DNA from: Varroa destructor
Lineage: Eukaryota > Arthropoda > Arachnida > Mesostigmata > Varroidae
Reading direction: 5' to 3'
Length of the DNA stretch: 64,000 nt
Assembly: GCF_002443255.2 (NCBI RefSeq)
Contig: NW_019211455.1
Span: forward strand, 41,724,837 to 41,788,836
In this document: in pieces, positions 12,701 to 26,034 of the stretch
Layout of the letters: each line of letters begins with the position of its first letter
Numbering within the stretch: position 1 is the stretch's first letter
The notes under the pieces: generated by a model
Told to the model about the DNA's origin: nothing
Databases searched by the model: none
What the model saw: only the letters and a program-made list of their open reading frames with translations
Program-made: the position numbers and the translations under genes

Positions 12701-15700
12701 CTTGGCTCGATCGGAAAAACATTAGTCACATCAATTTTCGAACCTGATCCTACTCCCGTATTAGCCTAAAAATCTTGAACCCCTTCCTGTTTCGTACAGT
12801 GATACCAGAACTAGGCGCCCACATTCGATGCTTAAGGAATCGATAAAAGGTCTAAGGCAGTTTGAAATATACGTAAAATACCTTTTTCCAAGAACCAATG
12901 GTGCCTCAGGTTAGTTGTTTCCTCAATCATTTCGTCCATTATAGTCTTAAGGAAACCTTGCTTGCAGCACTTGATTCACTTGCCTTTGGTACATACGGTA
13001 TGATAGTCGCACCACCTAAGTGTCCTATGTGGTACCACTTGAATATTGTTGTTTGTTAGAGTAAGCGCTAATAGAACATTCTCTGTTAATGTTTGCCTTT
13101 GCTTAAAGACGTTCAGCCTTAGTACTTTCTTCGTAAAACACCTGAAGTCGATTTCAGTATTCAAAAAGAAGCATATCTAATATTCTGTTGTAGCTGGCCA
13201 GCCGCACGACTAAACATCTGTACTTCTAGTAAAAGAAATGAAATGTTTAAGCATGCGTTTCTGGATATAGATCAACATAACATTATGGAAAGTCGACTTG
13301 TTATTGTTCTGAATGTTTACAGACCTCTACTATGTTTCTACGAACGGTTTTCAGAAAACGCTAGCATTCGAAACAGGCGTAAGTAAATAAAGATTTTGAA
13401 TTGTACTTTCAATTTTGCTCTAGCTAAACACTGTCTCATGCGCCTGGCTTTATCTTAAGCTGAATACATTTAATTTCCCACCTACATCCATTCATATAGT
13501 AAACAACTGCAAAGGCAAACGCCGTTTCGAGCATGGTACTTTGACTAAGATGTTGACTTTCTTCGCGACTGAAGAGAATTCTACCACTCAATCTGCATGA
13601 GCTTGCCGTGCCCTTACGATCGCTGTATTGTTGTCGCCACCCTTAACCTCTAAGCGTTCCGGCTTAGCAACGACTCTTGATGAGGAAAATTGAGGTTGTG
13701 GGTAGACTGAGGTTTCCTTCTCGCTGGTGTAACCACCGGCACCTAACGGCGGTTCTTGACGTAAAACTCGTGTTAGGACAATTCACTAATGTAGTTTAGC
13801 CTTTACTGAGATGGTATCTCTGACGCACAGCGAAGACATTTGACTCTGCAGTCCTATCAGGTGACAAATCAGTTATTGAGACAACGCGAGTGGCAGATGA
13901 GCATGGCTCGACATGGTGTGAAGTCTGTCTGGAGAGGAATTTGAGTAAAGGACAGACAAAAAAGCGACCACCGTATCGCCGCAATATAGATAAACCTTAC
14001 AGTTCGAAAAATGCTATTTAAGGCTCAATGATAATCGTCTGCTTACATTAGGCCATTATCGAGGTTTATGACTGCGTTCCAGCGATGTTTAAAATTATTT
14101 TCTTAGCTGACCATGTGCTTAACTGAATCAGATCGTTTTAGCTATCGATGCAGTTGAAAGCAGTAACTACCTTATCGCTAGTTTTTGCGGACAACAACAA
14201 TAACACAATAAATAAACTAATGTCAGAGCTTGGCAGTCTGTACAGTATTTATTGTATTTATTGTCGAGCAAGTGCAGGAAGCAGTTTGACGGGGATTATT
14301 ACCATTTAGTAACGGGTCACGGACTGTTTGCGTTAAGGACTTGAATAATACCTGTACTATAGGTCGGTAAATTTCTTATTAGGCAACCAAATAACAAAAA
14401 AGAAAATATGTGCAGTGAATATTGTACTAAACAACTGGCTAGCAATGAATCTCGTATCGTCGTGATGCATACTGAACTTTGGGAGCAACCTAGGTCCGAA
14501 ATCAACGACAGCAGTACTCAATGAGAAACTCCAAACATATAAACAGATCTCGTAAGCGAATATTGTACATATGCGAAGAAAGCATACTCATCATATGGAT
14601 CAGAATCTTTCTTTTCTTGAAGTATAATCGTTCGCACGCTTACACCTTTTGATGCGGAAAACCCTTGGGGGACCGCTTTTGAACTTGTATAGATAATGTT
14701 GTGCTAAGTATCGTAGTTGTATTTTTCGGTGTACTGTTTGGGTACTCGTATCGGAAAGCTACAAGTAACCAGTTTTATGTGTCTATGTGTGTACCTGTGG
14801 TAGAAGTATTTATACCGTGTTGCCCACAGCGGCAATACTATGAACAAAATAGTTGCGACAGTATCTAGTTTTGACTGTAAGAGATGAATCAATAGCCATA
14901 CTATAGCGAGATTTGAAGAATTCTCAATCAACCATACGTAACTTTGCACGTACGTAACAGTTTTTTTCGATGCATATCTTGATTTGCACTCAGGTTGCAT
15001 TCGAACTTCCAGTCGACAGCGTCGTCATAATTGATAAAAGGCTTGCGCTTCTTGTAGGCGTTTCAATATTGCCATCAACTGGTCAGAGTATTCGCTTCCC
15101 CTGGCCATCAACGACGATCCACCAAAGCGGTCCCTTACGAAGATCTGTAACACGTCATAGAGCGACCCGATATCCATAGATCCGACCTGTCCGCGCCGAC
15201 TGCGTTACTTTTGTAATCTGTACCTTCTGTCTCCGTTAAGAATTGTCCCTTCGAACATAAAATGTTTTGTGTTTCACGTCTAGTATTACAGTTTTAGTTA
15301 AGCACTTCTTCTTCAGACGGCTAGCCCCGAGCATCACAAAACGAGTCGTATTCTTACACCCGGTTTCAAACCTCACTCCATGCCTCGAAGCTTACTACTT
15401 AAATTCCCGTTTAAACCTAATTCTCTGGTTCGTCCGCTGTAGCAGAGAGGTGTTCGGAGTAGGAACATAGCCCTGAACAACCACTTTGGACATCTACTCA
15501 ATTCTCTTCCATTGCTTGCGTCTCTAACCTCGTAAGCATTTGCAGTTTGCTACTAACTCGCAGCGTTCACAGAAGCATCGCTTGTTGCCAGCTGTAATTG
15601 CAAGCTAACAAATCCGACTGTATCTCGTAGTATCAGCAGGCTTTATCAAGCGCAATTCTCACCGCCAAGAGTACCTCCAAACTGTAGAGGAATATCGCAA

Positions 15701-16201
15701 CCAATGGGAGATCTATTTAAGCCCTAGCCTGCTATGAGGCCTACACAACCAAAAGAAAAATTGCAATTACCCAACCTTTTAGCCTTCCATTCCTCAATAA
15801 GAACACTTACACCTCTCAAAAGCAACTGCTGGACGACCGCCGTTGCCGCCTAGTTAGCGGTACGAACGTTAGTCGAGGGGGCAATGACGTCTGCTTGACG
15901 ATCCAGCCCCGATTTTTTTTTAACAAGATCCCGCTTCAAGTCTTATATCGATAGCAAAAGTTCTATTACCATACATAAAGAGAGATGTATAGCAATATTC
16001 GATAATAAAGTACATGATGACATACATTTATAAGTATACGTATTTATAATATATAACGAGAGACCGTTGTACACATTTACATATGTAATTATCTTGTTGA
16101 TAATGCCACATAAATGTTCTTCAGCATGCTCGTGCCGATAACAACAAGTAATCGTCGAAAGGTACACAAGCTCTCGAAGCACCTACCTTGTCAGCTTCCA
16201 T
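9701..16201 (-). CDS. Endos: Alpha-endosulfine / ARPP-19 family PP2A-B55 inhibitor
   Basis: Four coding exons on the minus strand: 16201-16187, 11019-10915, 10356-10246 and 9925-9701. All junctions are phase 0 with GT-AG introns, and the product is 151 residues. Residues 44-49 read FDSGDY, the family's invariant Greatwall-kinase site. Ser46 is the residue whose phosphorylation turns these small, largely disordered cytoplasmic proteins into inhibitors of PP2A-B55, allowing mitotic entry. Upstream is the conserved ETKLMQKYP block with FLQKKL (residues 16-38). Near the C-terminus, RKAS (Ser112) matches the family's PKA site. The tail (after about 120) is rich in His, Glu and Ser. The start is the first in-frame ATG and has a good context (A at -3, G at +4), but the first exon codes only MEADK. 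That makes a shorter N-terminus than in most relatives, so another first exon is possible. Intron 1 is 5.2 kb; the others are 320 and 558 bp. Family assignment is firm; exon 1 is less so. Confidence 0.93.
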
Positions 16202-18150
16202 TGTGATATCGATAGAGATGCCCAGGCTCACTTTCAGAAGTGTACACACGCGCCCCCCAGACGTCTCAATGCGCTGGCGATCTCGAACACGAGCACGAAA
16301 AATCACGACTATTGCTGCGGAACGGAAACAGCGAAAGACCAAGTTTGAAGGCCAAACTTCTTCAGATTTTCTCTGTTATTTCAGTGGGGCTCCGTCGATC
16401 AACACGGTCGATCTCGACGATTCACGCATGGAACACCATGCGATACCACTCGACCTGATCTGGCAAATGCAACAACACAGACTGATTTGATGGAATCTTT
16501 CTGTTGTTACGGGGGCTGTTACATGGTAAAAGCGCTGCCTAGGTTTTTAGTAATCTTTCCAAGTGATCACTTATGCAATAATAAATATAATTTCCGGTAC
16601 TGTTCGCTAATATGGAAATATCAGCCGAGTACACAATAGTGCCTCGGTCACTGGCCAGACCAACATAAACAACGGCTATGGTAACTAATCAATATAATAA
16701 TCAAATTAGCGGTTAATGTTGTTGTTTGTTGTTGCTGCTATCGTCACCCCGTGTCGTCTTTGTTGTCGAAGACAAGGAAAGCCTCTTGTATAACTGTTGC
16801 GTCGCCAGCACGAACGATAACCTACCGAAGCTAATCGAACCGAGAAAAAGCAAATCTGTACTGAAACTCTCCAATTGGTATAACGGTATGATGTGTTGCT
16901 GCCATACTCAGACAAATGATCGACCTACCTTCCCGTTCTCAGCGCTCTTGACGGCCACTGAATGATCATCTATACGTACACAGGCCGTCAGCAAGCACTG
17001 CCCGTTGACACAAGACACTTCTCGTCCGCTTTGGCTGCAGTCTTCGTCGCTGTTGATGTGTTAATGCGCTGTTACCGTCTCCGTGTATCTCTTCTTCTCG
17101 ACACGGACGCACGGACACAAACAGGCACACACACATACACATACACTCAGACATGCACAAACGCCGAGAAACTTCAAGTCAGTCAATCCTTGCAATTGAC
17201 GATATCAGCCAAAAAACCATTAGAGAAGCCTCTTAATGGGACCGCAATTGTTATTTCTGCCGCTGCTGCTGCTGCTACAACTGCCTCCATTAAAATGACG
17301 ATTGTAGCAACAACAACAACAACAATATCGTCGCCGCCAACAGCACTCTTAGTACACAGGAGGACAGCACCCACTACGCACACATCCTAACAAGAGGACG
17401 GCAGGCAAACCAGTATGCGAGAGAAACAGAGCGATTTGCTCGGCCTAACAAACGGTGTCGCTTCTATCAAAATGAGCAGACAACAACGCCACTGTATAAG
17501 GACACAATCGCAGCGCCTTGTTGATTATGTGTTTGCGGTCCTATCCAAAAAAAAAAAACTTTGAGGACGATGAAGTCGGCCAGCAAAACACAGAGGGCAC
17601 GATCAAATTCACTAAAAATACGGATGGACGCTTGAAGGTAGGCTTTATAGCAGACAGCAACCAGCAATGGAGAGGGCAAGCATCGGGGAAAGAGGTAAGC
17701 TACAAAAAAGAATGAAGTAAATAATAATGTAGTCGCGAACGACGACAAGGGTCATAAAAGCAGATAGTAGTGGGGGCAGCGGCCTTCTCGTCGCTTAGCA
17801 GAATTTGCAGAGAGGAAATGGAGCAGGGCTGTCATCCGTAGCCAAGGTAACCGTATACTACTAATTCGTCTGCTTTATCGCTTCGACTGTTGTTTACCAG
17901 TATTGGCTCGAGCCGTTAGCCTTCTCGATCTTTAGCAACAGAAGGTAGAGGAACGAAGTAAGATGGAAAAGGCGTGTGTTTCTGGAAGATGGGGAGAAGG
18001 ATTGCAGGCAGCAAAAGAGAAGCTTTTTGTTTTCTTTGTTCGCTATTGAACTAAGCGATATTGTTAGTGCCTCTGTTTACGATATAGCTTTGTTTCTACT
18101 TAAATGTGTTGCTATACTATAATGTGTTGCTACTGACGTTGTCTACAACT
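16202..18150. promoter_or_regulatory. Probable upstream/promoter region of endosulfine
   Basis: This block lies directly 5' of the endosulfine start and has clearly higher GC and sequence complexity than the surrounding DNA, with purine-pyrimidine and triplet-rich stretches (CAACAA and GCTGCT runs near 17260-17325, CACACA near 17120-17150). Short ORFs occur on both strands, as expected of GC-richer non-coding DNA. One plus-strand ATG exon-like ORF (17527-17694) ends at a GAG|GTAAGC donor and could be a divergent first exon, but no following exon or homology was found. The promoter role is inferred from position only. Confidence 0.35.
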
Positions 18151-21100
18151 GGAATAAGGTAGAGCAAAACCAGAATTGAGCCTAGGCTCCTTTGGCTAGG
18201 TGGGAACGGAATCGTTGGAATCAGAGCTATTCAAGAAACCGTAAGCCGCGGATGGATCTCTCTCATGAGAGTGGCAGTGGGCCTTGTATGATCATACGGC
18301 TCATTATTCAGAGATGGAAGCGGTGGGAGGCTGTTACTTGCAACGATAAATAGTTTTAAATATGGAGTAGTACTTAGAGCGGGACTACTTGACAGTTTTA
18401 CAATATCGTAACACTGTCTAAAGGGACCTCAGAGTCACTCGACTAATGTGAGGGCCAACCCAGCACAAAAATATTAGTACATTGATACTGAATCATCTAA
18501 AAGCGTATCATCCTTTCGGAATCATCTCGGAACCGGGTTCATCGATTTCGTTGAATTTTGCTTTAGCGTACAGCTCTGTTGATTTATCTCTCAAAAATAT
18601 AATTATTTATGGTGTAGGGGCGAGAGTGGCGCCATTTCGTTCTCGTCGACTGTTGAAAATTAGGTACCAAAATGGTTGCGTTGGGGGGCATTTGTACACA
18701 TTGTAGGTTCACTTGTTTACCCATGTCATATGTAAGATGTCAAAATGTTTGTGAACCATAAGAACAGCTACCAGATACCGCTTTCTCATAAGAACTATAA
18801 CGTTGCTGAAAATGAGTATAGCTTTTTTAGACGCTATTGGTTAGTTTATGATATATAATTTAAGAAATTCTGTACCATTTTTTCACTGAAAAAAACACAC
18901 CTTTTTATGCTACTAATCGGATATAATTATGTCAAATAATTAAAACGCACTATTGAGTATTATTTTATGATTTCATTTTAAAGGACTTGAAACTTCAGAG
19001 AGCATTGTCTAGGTGTACGTTGTTGTTACAACTTACGTAATTGAAGTAAAATTCGTATGGATACACGAGACTTACTAAAAGTATGATTAATTTATAATTA
19101 TAGAGATATAAAAATAAAGTCAATTATTGTTTTGCAGTTTACATTTTTATTTATATACACAACCTGTAGAGTACAATCTATATATTGTTGGCAAGAATTG
19201 AAACTGCAATCTTTAGTCTCTTCTAATTCGAGACTTATTGATCCAAACTACCGAATTCCCTAGTCTGAGTGATTCGAAATTTGTGTCCAATATTAACATG
19301 GCTTCCGACGGCTGGAATTTCCCACCATGATACAAAGTGGGTCTACGCCCCCTTTCGAACGTTTCAGTTTACATTTCGTTATACTTAGTGGACGGACACA
19401 TTGCATCATCATGAGGACGCTTTTCCCTAGTCTACCAATTCGTTTTAAATAGTTTTATGCAGCCATAAAAGCTTGATAACGAAGTAAACCGACTCTTTTC
19501 TGCAAATCTGATGCTTATCTTAGACTTGGCCAAAGTGGGCTAAAGTTTTATGATCTCTAATAAGATATAACTTGTGAAAAAATCGGAGTAGATCCCTTCC
19601 CGTGCTTTTTTGATGTACGCACCCTTCAATAGTAGCCCTACAAATAGATTATTATAAAATGAGAAATACAAACGTAATTTTCGAATTTGTTTTGCAACTC
19701 TTAAAGAACTGTTGCTCATACAATACATATACGCAGTGTTCTATTCTAAATTAGGTATTATTTCAACTTGTTTTAGTGTGCTTTACTTAATTAACTTGTG
19801 AAATTTTTCCTTTTATGTTCATTCATTGATTTCTTCGCCATTTGTCGAATCGCTTTTTTTCGGCCAAGGGGCGACGTATGTGCGAAGCAGGAAAGCGAGG
19901 CGATAATTTTAGTTCAAGTAGTTGGGGTATAACAATTATTATTAAAAAAAATTTAGTCGTTTCTCTTATAATGACAGAGGCTGAAATTTTGGTACAACAA
20001 TAGAATTAAAGTTTTTTGTTGTCATACTATTGTCTGCGCAGCGATAGGTTATGTCATTAGAAGTTGCAATAAAGTACTGAAGGTTAGAGAATATTCAATT
20101 ACGTGTATTAATCGATTAACGCCAAATTTATATTATTTGATCATTCTCATCTTCTAAATTAAGATAATGAGCTAAGGGTTAGATGGACATTGGCTGAATT
20201 TGGCTCAAAAACAATGTATGCACATTCCTTAGTTATTTTATGCTTAGCGAGATATTGAAATAATAACTAAACTTTTCCAAGTGTTTATGTGTTACATAGG
20301 TATTTATGTCATACAGAGGTCAGTTGCAATAAACTTGTTCACTCGAAACCGATCTAATCCGTCGTACTTTATTTGTATAATAATTTATTTCGAGGTCATT
20401 TATATAGGCAACCCTACCGGATAGTGATTTAATAGAAAGGTATCTAATAACATCGACTCACTAAAAGTGGGCAGAAGTTAACTCATTTCAAGATACTTCG
20501 ATTTTCAGCATACTATCGAGGGTCAGTAAAGTCAATATTAAGGCATTTCCCTTCAATAAATTCTATTATACTCCGTTATTCGTATTATATTTAGATAATC
20601 TTCTATTTATATTGTTGGTCACATTATTAGTATTACTTCAGCTTTAGACTGGCATTGGCTTATGCGGCTTCAGCTACGGCTCCCTGTACATTACTAGATA
20701 TTCGACAAATGTTCGACAGATCTGACACTCAATCGTGCGAAATTGCCCGCATCCTACACAAAGTTGGAAAGTGTGTATCGACTATGCCATACCTTAAATT
20801 ATTTGGACTGCAATTGCCTTGGACAAAATTAAACTGTATAACATAAAAACAAACATATTTTTGTCTGTGTATTTTTATTTTGGTTTCTTCCTTCCTCATA
20901 TCTGCTCGTATGTACACTTTAATACAATGCGTCGTATTGATGCTTGCGTGTCGCTATTACCCATCATTGAGTGTTATGGGCTTCCAAGCTACGTGTTTAT
21001 ATCATCGCTTTCCCTACGACGCTGTCTAAGTCAATAGAATAGTTTTCAGTCTAGTCGCAATTTTGCTTCCGTAAAAAATAATCTACATATTTTTATTTAA

Positions 21101-22964
21101 TAAAAAAAAAAGATTTTTCTTGGTTGTAGTTATTTTCATAGAAAGATTGTCAAAGTAGAACATTTGAATAAATTTTTTTTCCATTCTCAATCGGTAGCGA
21201 ACATTGACGACCAGGTACTGGCTGGTACTCAGACAAAATAAATTTGTAAATCTATATAGAAAAATGGTTTTTCTATCAACAAAATCAATGCATTAAGTTT
21301 TCGGATGAAAGTTTCAGCAGAAATTATGAATAACTTCAAGTTGATTTTCATGATGCCCCATGAAAATTCATTTGTTCGATAGCAGTATCTCCTGTGCCAC
21401 CCTATCTTTTGCTGTATGAAGCCATTAAGTTTTTAATCTTAATAATCTTATTATAACTAAACCTACGTTTGCACGGATTCTAATCATCGCTTATGTCCAG
21501 CTTCGTCTTGTTTCACTCGTTCACATACATACAGATAGCACATTCACTTGAAGTAAGAATGTGTACTGTGTGGATCAAAACAAGACTTTTTCCAGGGATT
21601 GGCAGCATAATAAGATATCGTGGAATATATCAACTATGAGGATAACCCTGCAGGAGAACGGAAGTTTGGTGCACTGCTAAATTACTCTAGTTACTCGCAG
21701 TCATGTTTCTCATTAAAGAGGAAAAGCCAAAGAGCTATCACGAACAAAGCGGTTGATATTCGTATGTTCCCACCCATCGAAAGTAATGCCATTGCATCCA
21801 TCAGGGTTAATATTCACATCACAGCATTAGACCAACGAACTAAAATGCTGGTTTCTATGTTCATTCGTTTCGATCGCAGGCTGACAAGGAAATCTAGCCA
21901 ATGTTTACTAACAAAAACGACCGGACTCATTACCTTGAAAAAAAGTAAATGTTGAGACTATTAATTCAGGAGTAATGTACATCGAATGACTCGTTAAGAT
22001 GTTCGTCTGCCTAGTTAATTTCTGTTTAGAGAAAAATCCGTTTCCCAACAACTAATTTTGCTCTTCCTTCGTAGATTCTACTCTAAAATACGCCCTAGAT
22101 GAACATTTCAACGAAGTGATTACTGAAAAGCATGTCTACTTTTTGCTTCAAACTTCAATTCACCTCTGCAAGTTTTTTATCGGAACGAACGACCGAAACG
22201 CCGCAATTTTTCCACTGATCCGCGCACTGTCTCAAGAACAGAAACATAAAAATGTGCTCTTCATGAAAAATGGCAATGGTAATAATTTATATATAAATAT
22301 AAACAAATACGTATAATTATGAAAAATAAATTGCATTTTAGAATCTTTCCGAACGCACTAACAGAAAGTTGGATTTCCATACAATTGGCTAGCTCGTTCG
22401 TAGAGACTAGCCATCGGCGACCCAATTTTCGCTAGTCACAATGATAATGATGCATATAATTCCTAGAACGACAACGCAAAAAAAAATCCAACTCTTTACA
22501 TTTCTCAAATTGTAGCCTTTAAACATAGTAGTTCGCTCCCAATATAGCAATGATATATTTTTTTACAAAACTATCTCATGTACATTTACTCTTGTTTGTA
22601 GCTAAACTGATGAACGTGAGGGACGCATCGAAGTTGACTAGGCCTCTCATATCGAACTTTATATGGAGCGTATTTCGATGCATACGACCGCTATTGACTA
22701 TCACCAATCGCACTGATCGGGTTACCCGTTGCGAGAAGTTCACATTGTTGTTAACAATAATTGAACTGGCGAGATCCTTCCTCGTCTCGAAGATCCAACG
22801 TTTTGATGGTCGTGCCATGGTTTTTTGACTGCGATTTGTTCTTTAAGCGGAGGAGTTACCAGTCAGCTAATTTTTTGACTGACTGGAACGCCTAAATAAG
22901 CAGCATCTTCCCTAATATGCTAATATCCTCCACTTCTACATAAGCTGTTTGCATTGCAACACTA
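18151..22964. other. Unassigned AT-rich intergenic region
   Basis: No supported gene is visible between the endosulfine upstream region and the 3' end of DBF4. A few isolated ORFs (for example 20655-20846, 21620-21955 and 22550-22828) have no recognisable domain, and their lengths are within chance expectation for this base composition. Confidence 0.4.
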
Positions 22965-25786
22965 TCAACTTTCAACGGGAAGACTACGGACTATACTTGT
23001 CGTTTCGTTAAATTCCACGACGGAGTTTTTTACTCTGTTGTCTGCGGCAGGTACTGAGGTTGTAGTCGGGCAATTGGCATACACAGACGATAACGGGGAG
23101 CTCGGCTCTGTCGATACCGGTATCGCATCCTGGATCGACACAAGCGTAATATATGAGAAAAATAAATGAACAGAGACAGCTTAATTAGAAACGGCTGTGG
23201 GTCCTAATTTCGTTGAAAGAAAATTAAGAAAAAACAAAAAAAACTCTGTCAAAAAAGGTTTTTCGAAAGCTCACAACATAAGTTGTTAATGCTAAGACTT
23301 GTCTAGACGACCATAACTCGATTTCTAACTAGCCTTTGAAATGAGCTTTTTCTATAAGTTTTCTTGTCGCAGCCACAACGGCAGCCGCACAGTATGTCGC
23401 TTGAAATTTTTTCATTGAGTGATTTTGTAGTACAGGCATAACAAAGGGCAGTGACTCAATCTTACCTTAAAAATGTCAGTTTGAAATTCGCCAAGCATCT
23501 TTTGAAGTTCGATGACCGCACCAGCTGATTTCCGCTGATGACCAGAAGATTCCAAATGGGGTCTCAATAAAGCATAGTACTCTTGACACAACTCACAGTA
23601 CCTCTGTTTCGTATCCGCTATGCTTTTTCGTTTGCGAGAGTAATCTTGAGTCGCTGTAGAAGTACGCATTATGATTATTGTTTATCGCCGATGGCCTAGC
23701 TAACCCGCATGATCGTCAAGACAATTGGCATATAGCAATTAAATGTATGTTAATAACAAACCGCACGTCGAATTCAGCGCCATTGCTTTTGCAACTTACG
23801 ATAGGTTCTATCGAGTCTTTGGTGTGATTTCGTTCGATCGCCGTCATTTTCTCTTAATCTTTTCTCCCCGGTACGATCTGTATGTTCCTTTAATCTCCGC
23901 TTTCGCGCGATACGCTCACATTCGTCTGCCGGAGTAAAAGGGCTTAGTGTGGCTCCAAGGCCGGACATCGGCGGCGATATCATCACTTGTGGCCACGTCT
24001 GCCTCTTCTGTATGAAAATCAGAACAGAATCGATATACGAATGCACAAAATTGCTATTCGAGTTAGTGCAAAGGCAATAGACATCGTATTCGAGTAAGCG
24101 CTTTGAATATTGTAATATTTTTATTGTATTTTGAATATTGTGGGGGGCAAATGTCACTAAACAGTTTGAGGTTCTTTAACTTACATCTATTAAAGTAACA
24201 AGAGAGCTGAATGAATTTAAACAAACAACAAAAAATAAGTGTAAGCCCTCACATTATCAAATAAGTTGTTTTCAAACAGATTTCTATTTCACTCTATATA
24301 AGACGCTCAAGCGGCACTTTAAGCGACTTAAAGTAATAGACTACAGCAGATGAGGCATTGGCAATTCCTTAGATAAGAGATTCGTGACCACGGACTTGAT
24401 TTAAGTTAATATTATTTCTAAAGCTACAACTAAGAGAGAAAATAAATTAGAAGTATTGCTACTCAAGCTTTTAAGCTCACACCCACCGAAAAGGTCTTAT
24501 AGACTGGCTTGTGCAGCTGCCGTACGTCTTCGAGTTTGATGAAATCATCGGAATCTATTCGAGTGGTCTTTCCTACATGGGATTCACTGACAGTTTTCCG
24601 AAGGAGAGCAGACGACGATGTCAACGCCTGGAAATTGGACCATAAAATGCTATATAATTCCCCCCAGATTTGTCTGCACCTTTTGCTAACATCTTAAAAG
24701 CTGTTGTGAGTTATAATAGAAGCTGTGAATTGGAAATTACTTTAATCACAAGAGTCAGTCGAGCTGCAATGCAAACCAGGATCTTAACTATGTCAGTAAT
24801 ATTGAAAACGTACCAATGTAATATACAATGTGAAGGAAAAAGTCGGCCTACAATAAAAAAGACTGAAGTATACAATTAAAAAAGTATTTATATTTTATCT
24901 ACGAAAAAGCAAGATTATCGTTAAAGCAGCTTACCTATCAACTAGAGGCCTACTTTCTTTACCAATGGGAAGACTACTTTCTCCGCCTCTATTATTGCAC
25001 TTTTCACTCAAACGTTTACCTCACCCTGTATATTAATATGACGATTTTTTTTGTTTTCTATTAACACCATTTTTTTATATACTACTTCACATACCTTCTT
25101 TTCTGACGTTGATGGCACAACGCCCTCGGGGTGGTATTTTTTTACCAATTTGGCGACGCTATTCTGGGCCGTCTTAACCGACAAAAGCGGTATATCCCAT
25201 TGTCGACACTCCTGAGCTACGCTTTGGACCTCATCCTTGATCTTTGTCGTGGAGAGACTCCTGTTACCGCGCTCTTTAACTTCCCGACGTTGGGCCGCTT
25301 GTAACAGTGCCTGGGTCCTATTGAGAAACGGTGACCTCTGAAATATCAATGAGCCGGTCATTTTGATTGCTCTAAAATCAGATCCTGAGGCTAACCAGAA
25401 CTCAACAGTAGGACTATTGTTGAATAATGATACCTTGCACGTTTACCTTACATACTGCGGCGGCCATCACATTTTACTAATAAAAAATTAAAAGCTAGAG
25501 AACGTTTCCAACGAACCTTTCCACCAGGGTTTGGTGATGAAGTACTGCTATTTTGCGATATCACCTTGGAAAGCAGGCCAATGCCACGTTTATCCTGGTC
25601 TCGCAGCTGCTTATCCGTAATTACACACCAAATGTCCTTGCTAAAGAACGTTTCGACCCGAGCCCCAAGTGACTCTAGTTGACGTCGAAGTAAAGTCGAT
25701 GGGCTTTTTGTATCCATGAAAACCCTTTTGCCACGTAAAGGCAAAGGCGTTTTTACCGGAACCGACGCGTGGGCGACGGATGGCAT
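22965..25786 (-). CDS. DBF4: DBF4-type regulatory subunit of CDC7 kinase
   Basis: Six coding exons on the minus strand: 25786-25517, 25337-25095, 24627-24487, 24007-23800, 23653-23466 and 23129-22965. Phases agree at every junction and the product is 404 residues. DBF4 binds and activates CDC7, which phosphorylates the MCM helicase to fire replication origins in the nucleus. Three family blocks are visible in order. Motif N is a BRCT-like fold (about residues 18-62) containing LRGKRVFMD and FFSKDIWCVITDK. Motif M is FIKLEDVRQLHKPVY (about 200-214). Motif C is a zinc finger with ligands Cys307, Cys310, His320 and His326 (C-x2-C-x9-H-x5-H). Only about 54 Ser/Thr/Pro-rich residues follow the exon that carries the zinc finger, so the protein is much shorter than vertebrate DBF4 or fly Chiffon. 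The chosen ATG lies exactly after an acceptor-like CCAG, so an upstream exon may exist. The first donor (GTTCGT) is non-consensus. The last exon is called only from splice phase and composition. Confidence 0.9.
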
Positions 25787-26034
25787 CTGGATTATTAGGA
25801 AATTATTTACAAATGCATGCAAGCAACAAAACAAAAAGCCGAATAACACAAATGTACTATTATTCAGTTATATTGATTATTTCGTTCAGTATCTGGTTCC
25901 TGCTTAGGTCTATTTTCGATAAATGAGTTGTACGATATTACATTTTCTTTGCATCACATGGTAAGTCATAAGTAATCTAACTGGGCTTCCTTTACCATTG
26001 AATATTTGACTAATGGACCTATGTGCGAAATATA
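25787..26034. promoter_or_regulatory. Short head-to-head intergenic region (candidate bidirectional promoter)
   Basis: Only 248 bp separate the DBF4 start codon (minus strand) from the ATG of the putative plus-strand small gene at 26035. If both starts are right, this interval plus any 5' UTR introns holds both promoters. No core promoter motif was assigned. The role is inferred from spacing. Confidence 0.3.

Noticed and set aside
16962..17390. 142-codon plus-strand ORF
   Set aside because: It is driven by CACA, GCTGCT and CAACAA repeats (Thr and Ala runs) upstream of endosulfine, with no recognisable domain.
22576..22818. 80-codon minus-strand ORF considered as a further DBF4 exon
   Set aside because: It has no clear acceptor and no family similarity. 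The exon at 23129-22965 already provides an in-phase ending.
24930..25030. Extra exon-like ORF inside DBF4 (ending in a GTAAGC donor near 24944)
   Set aside because: Its phase fits neither the preceding nor the following DBF4 exon, and DBF4 exons 2 and 3 join in frame without it.
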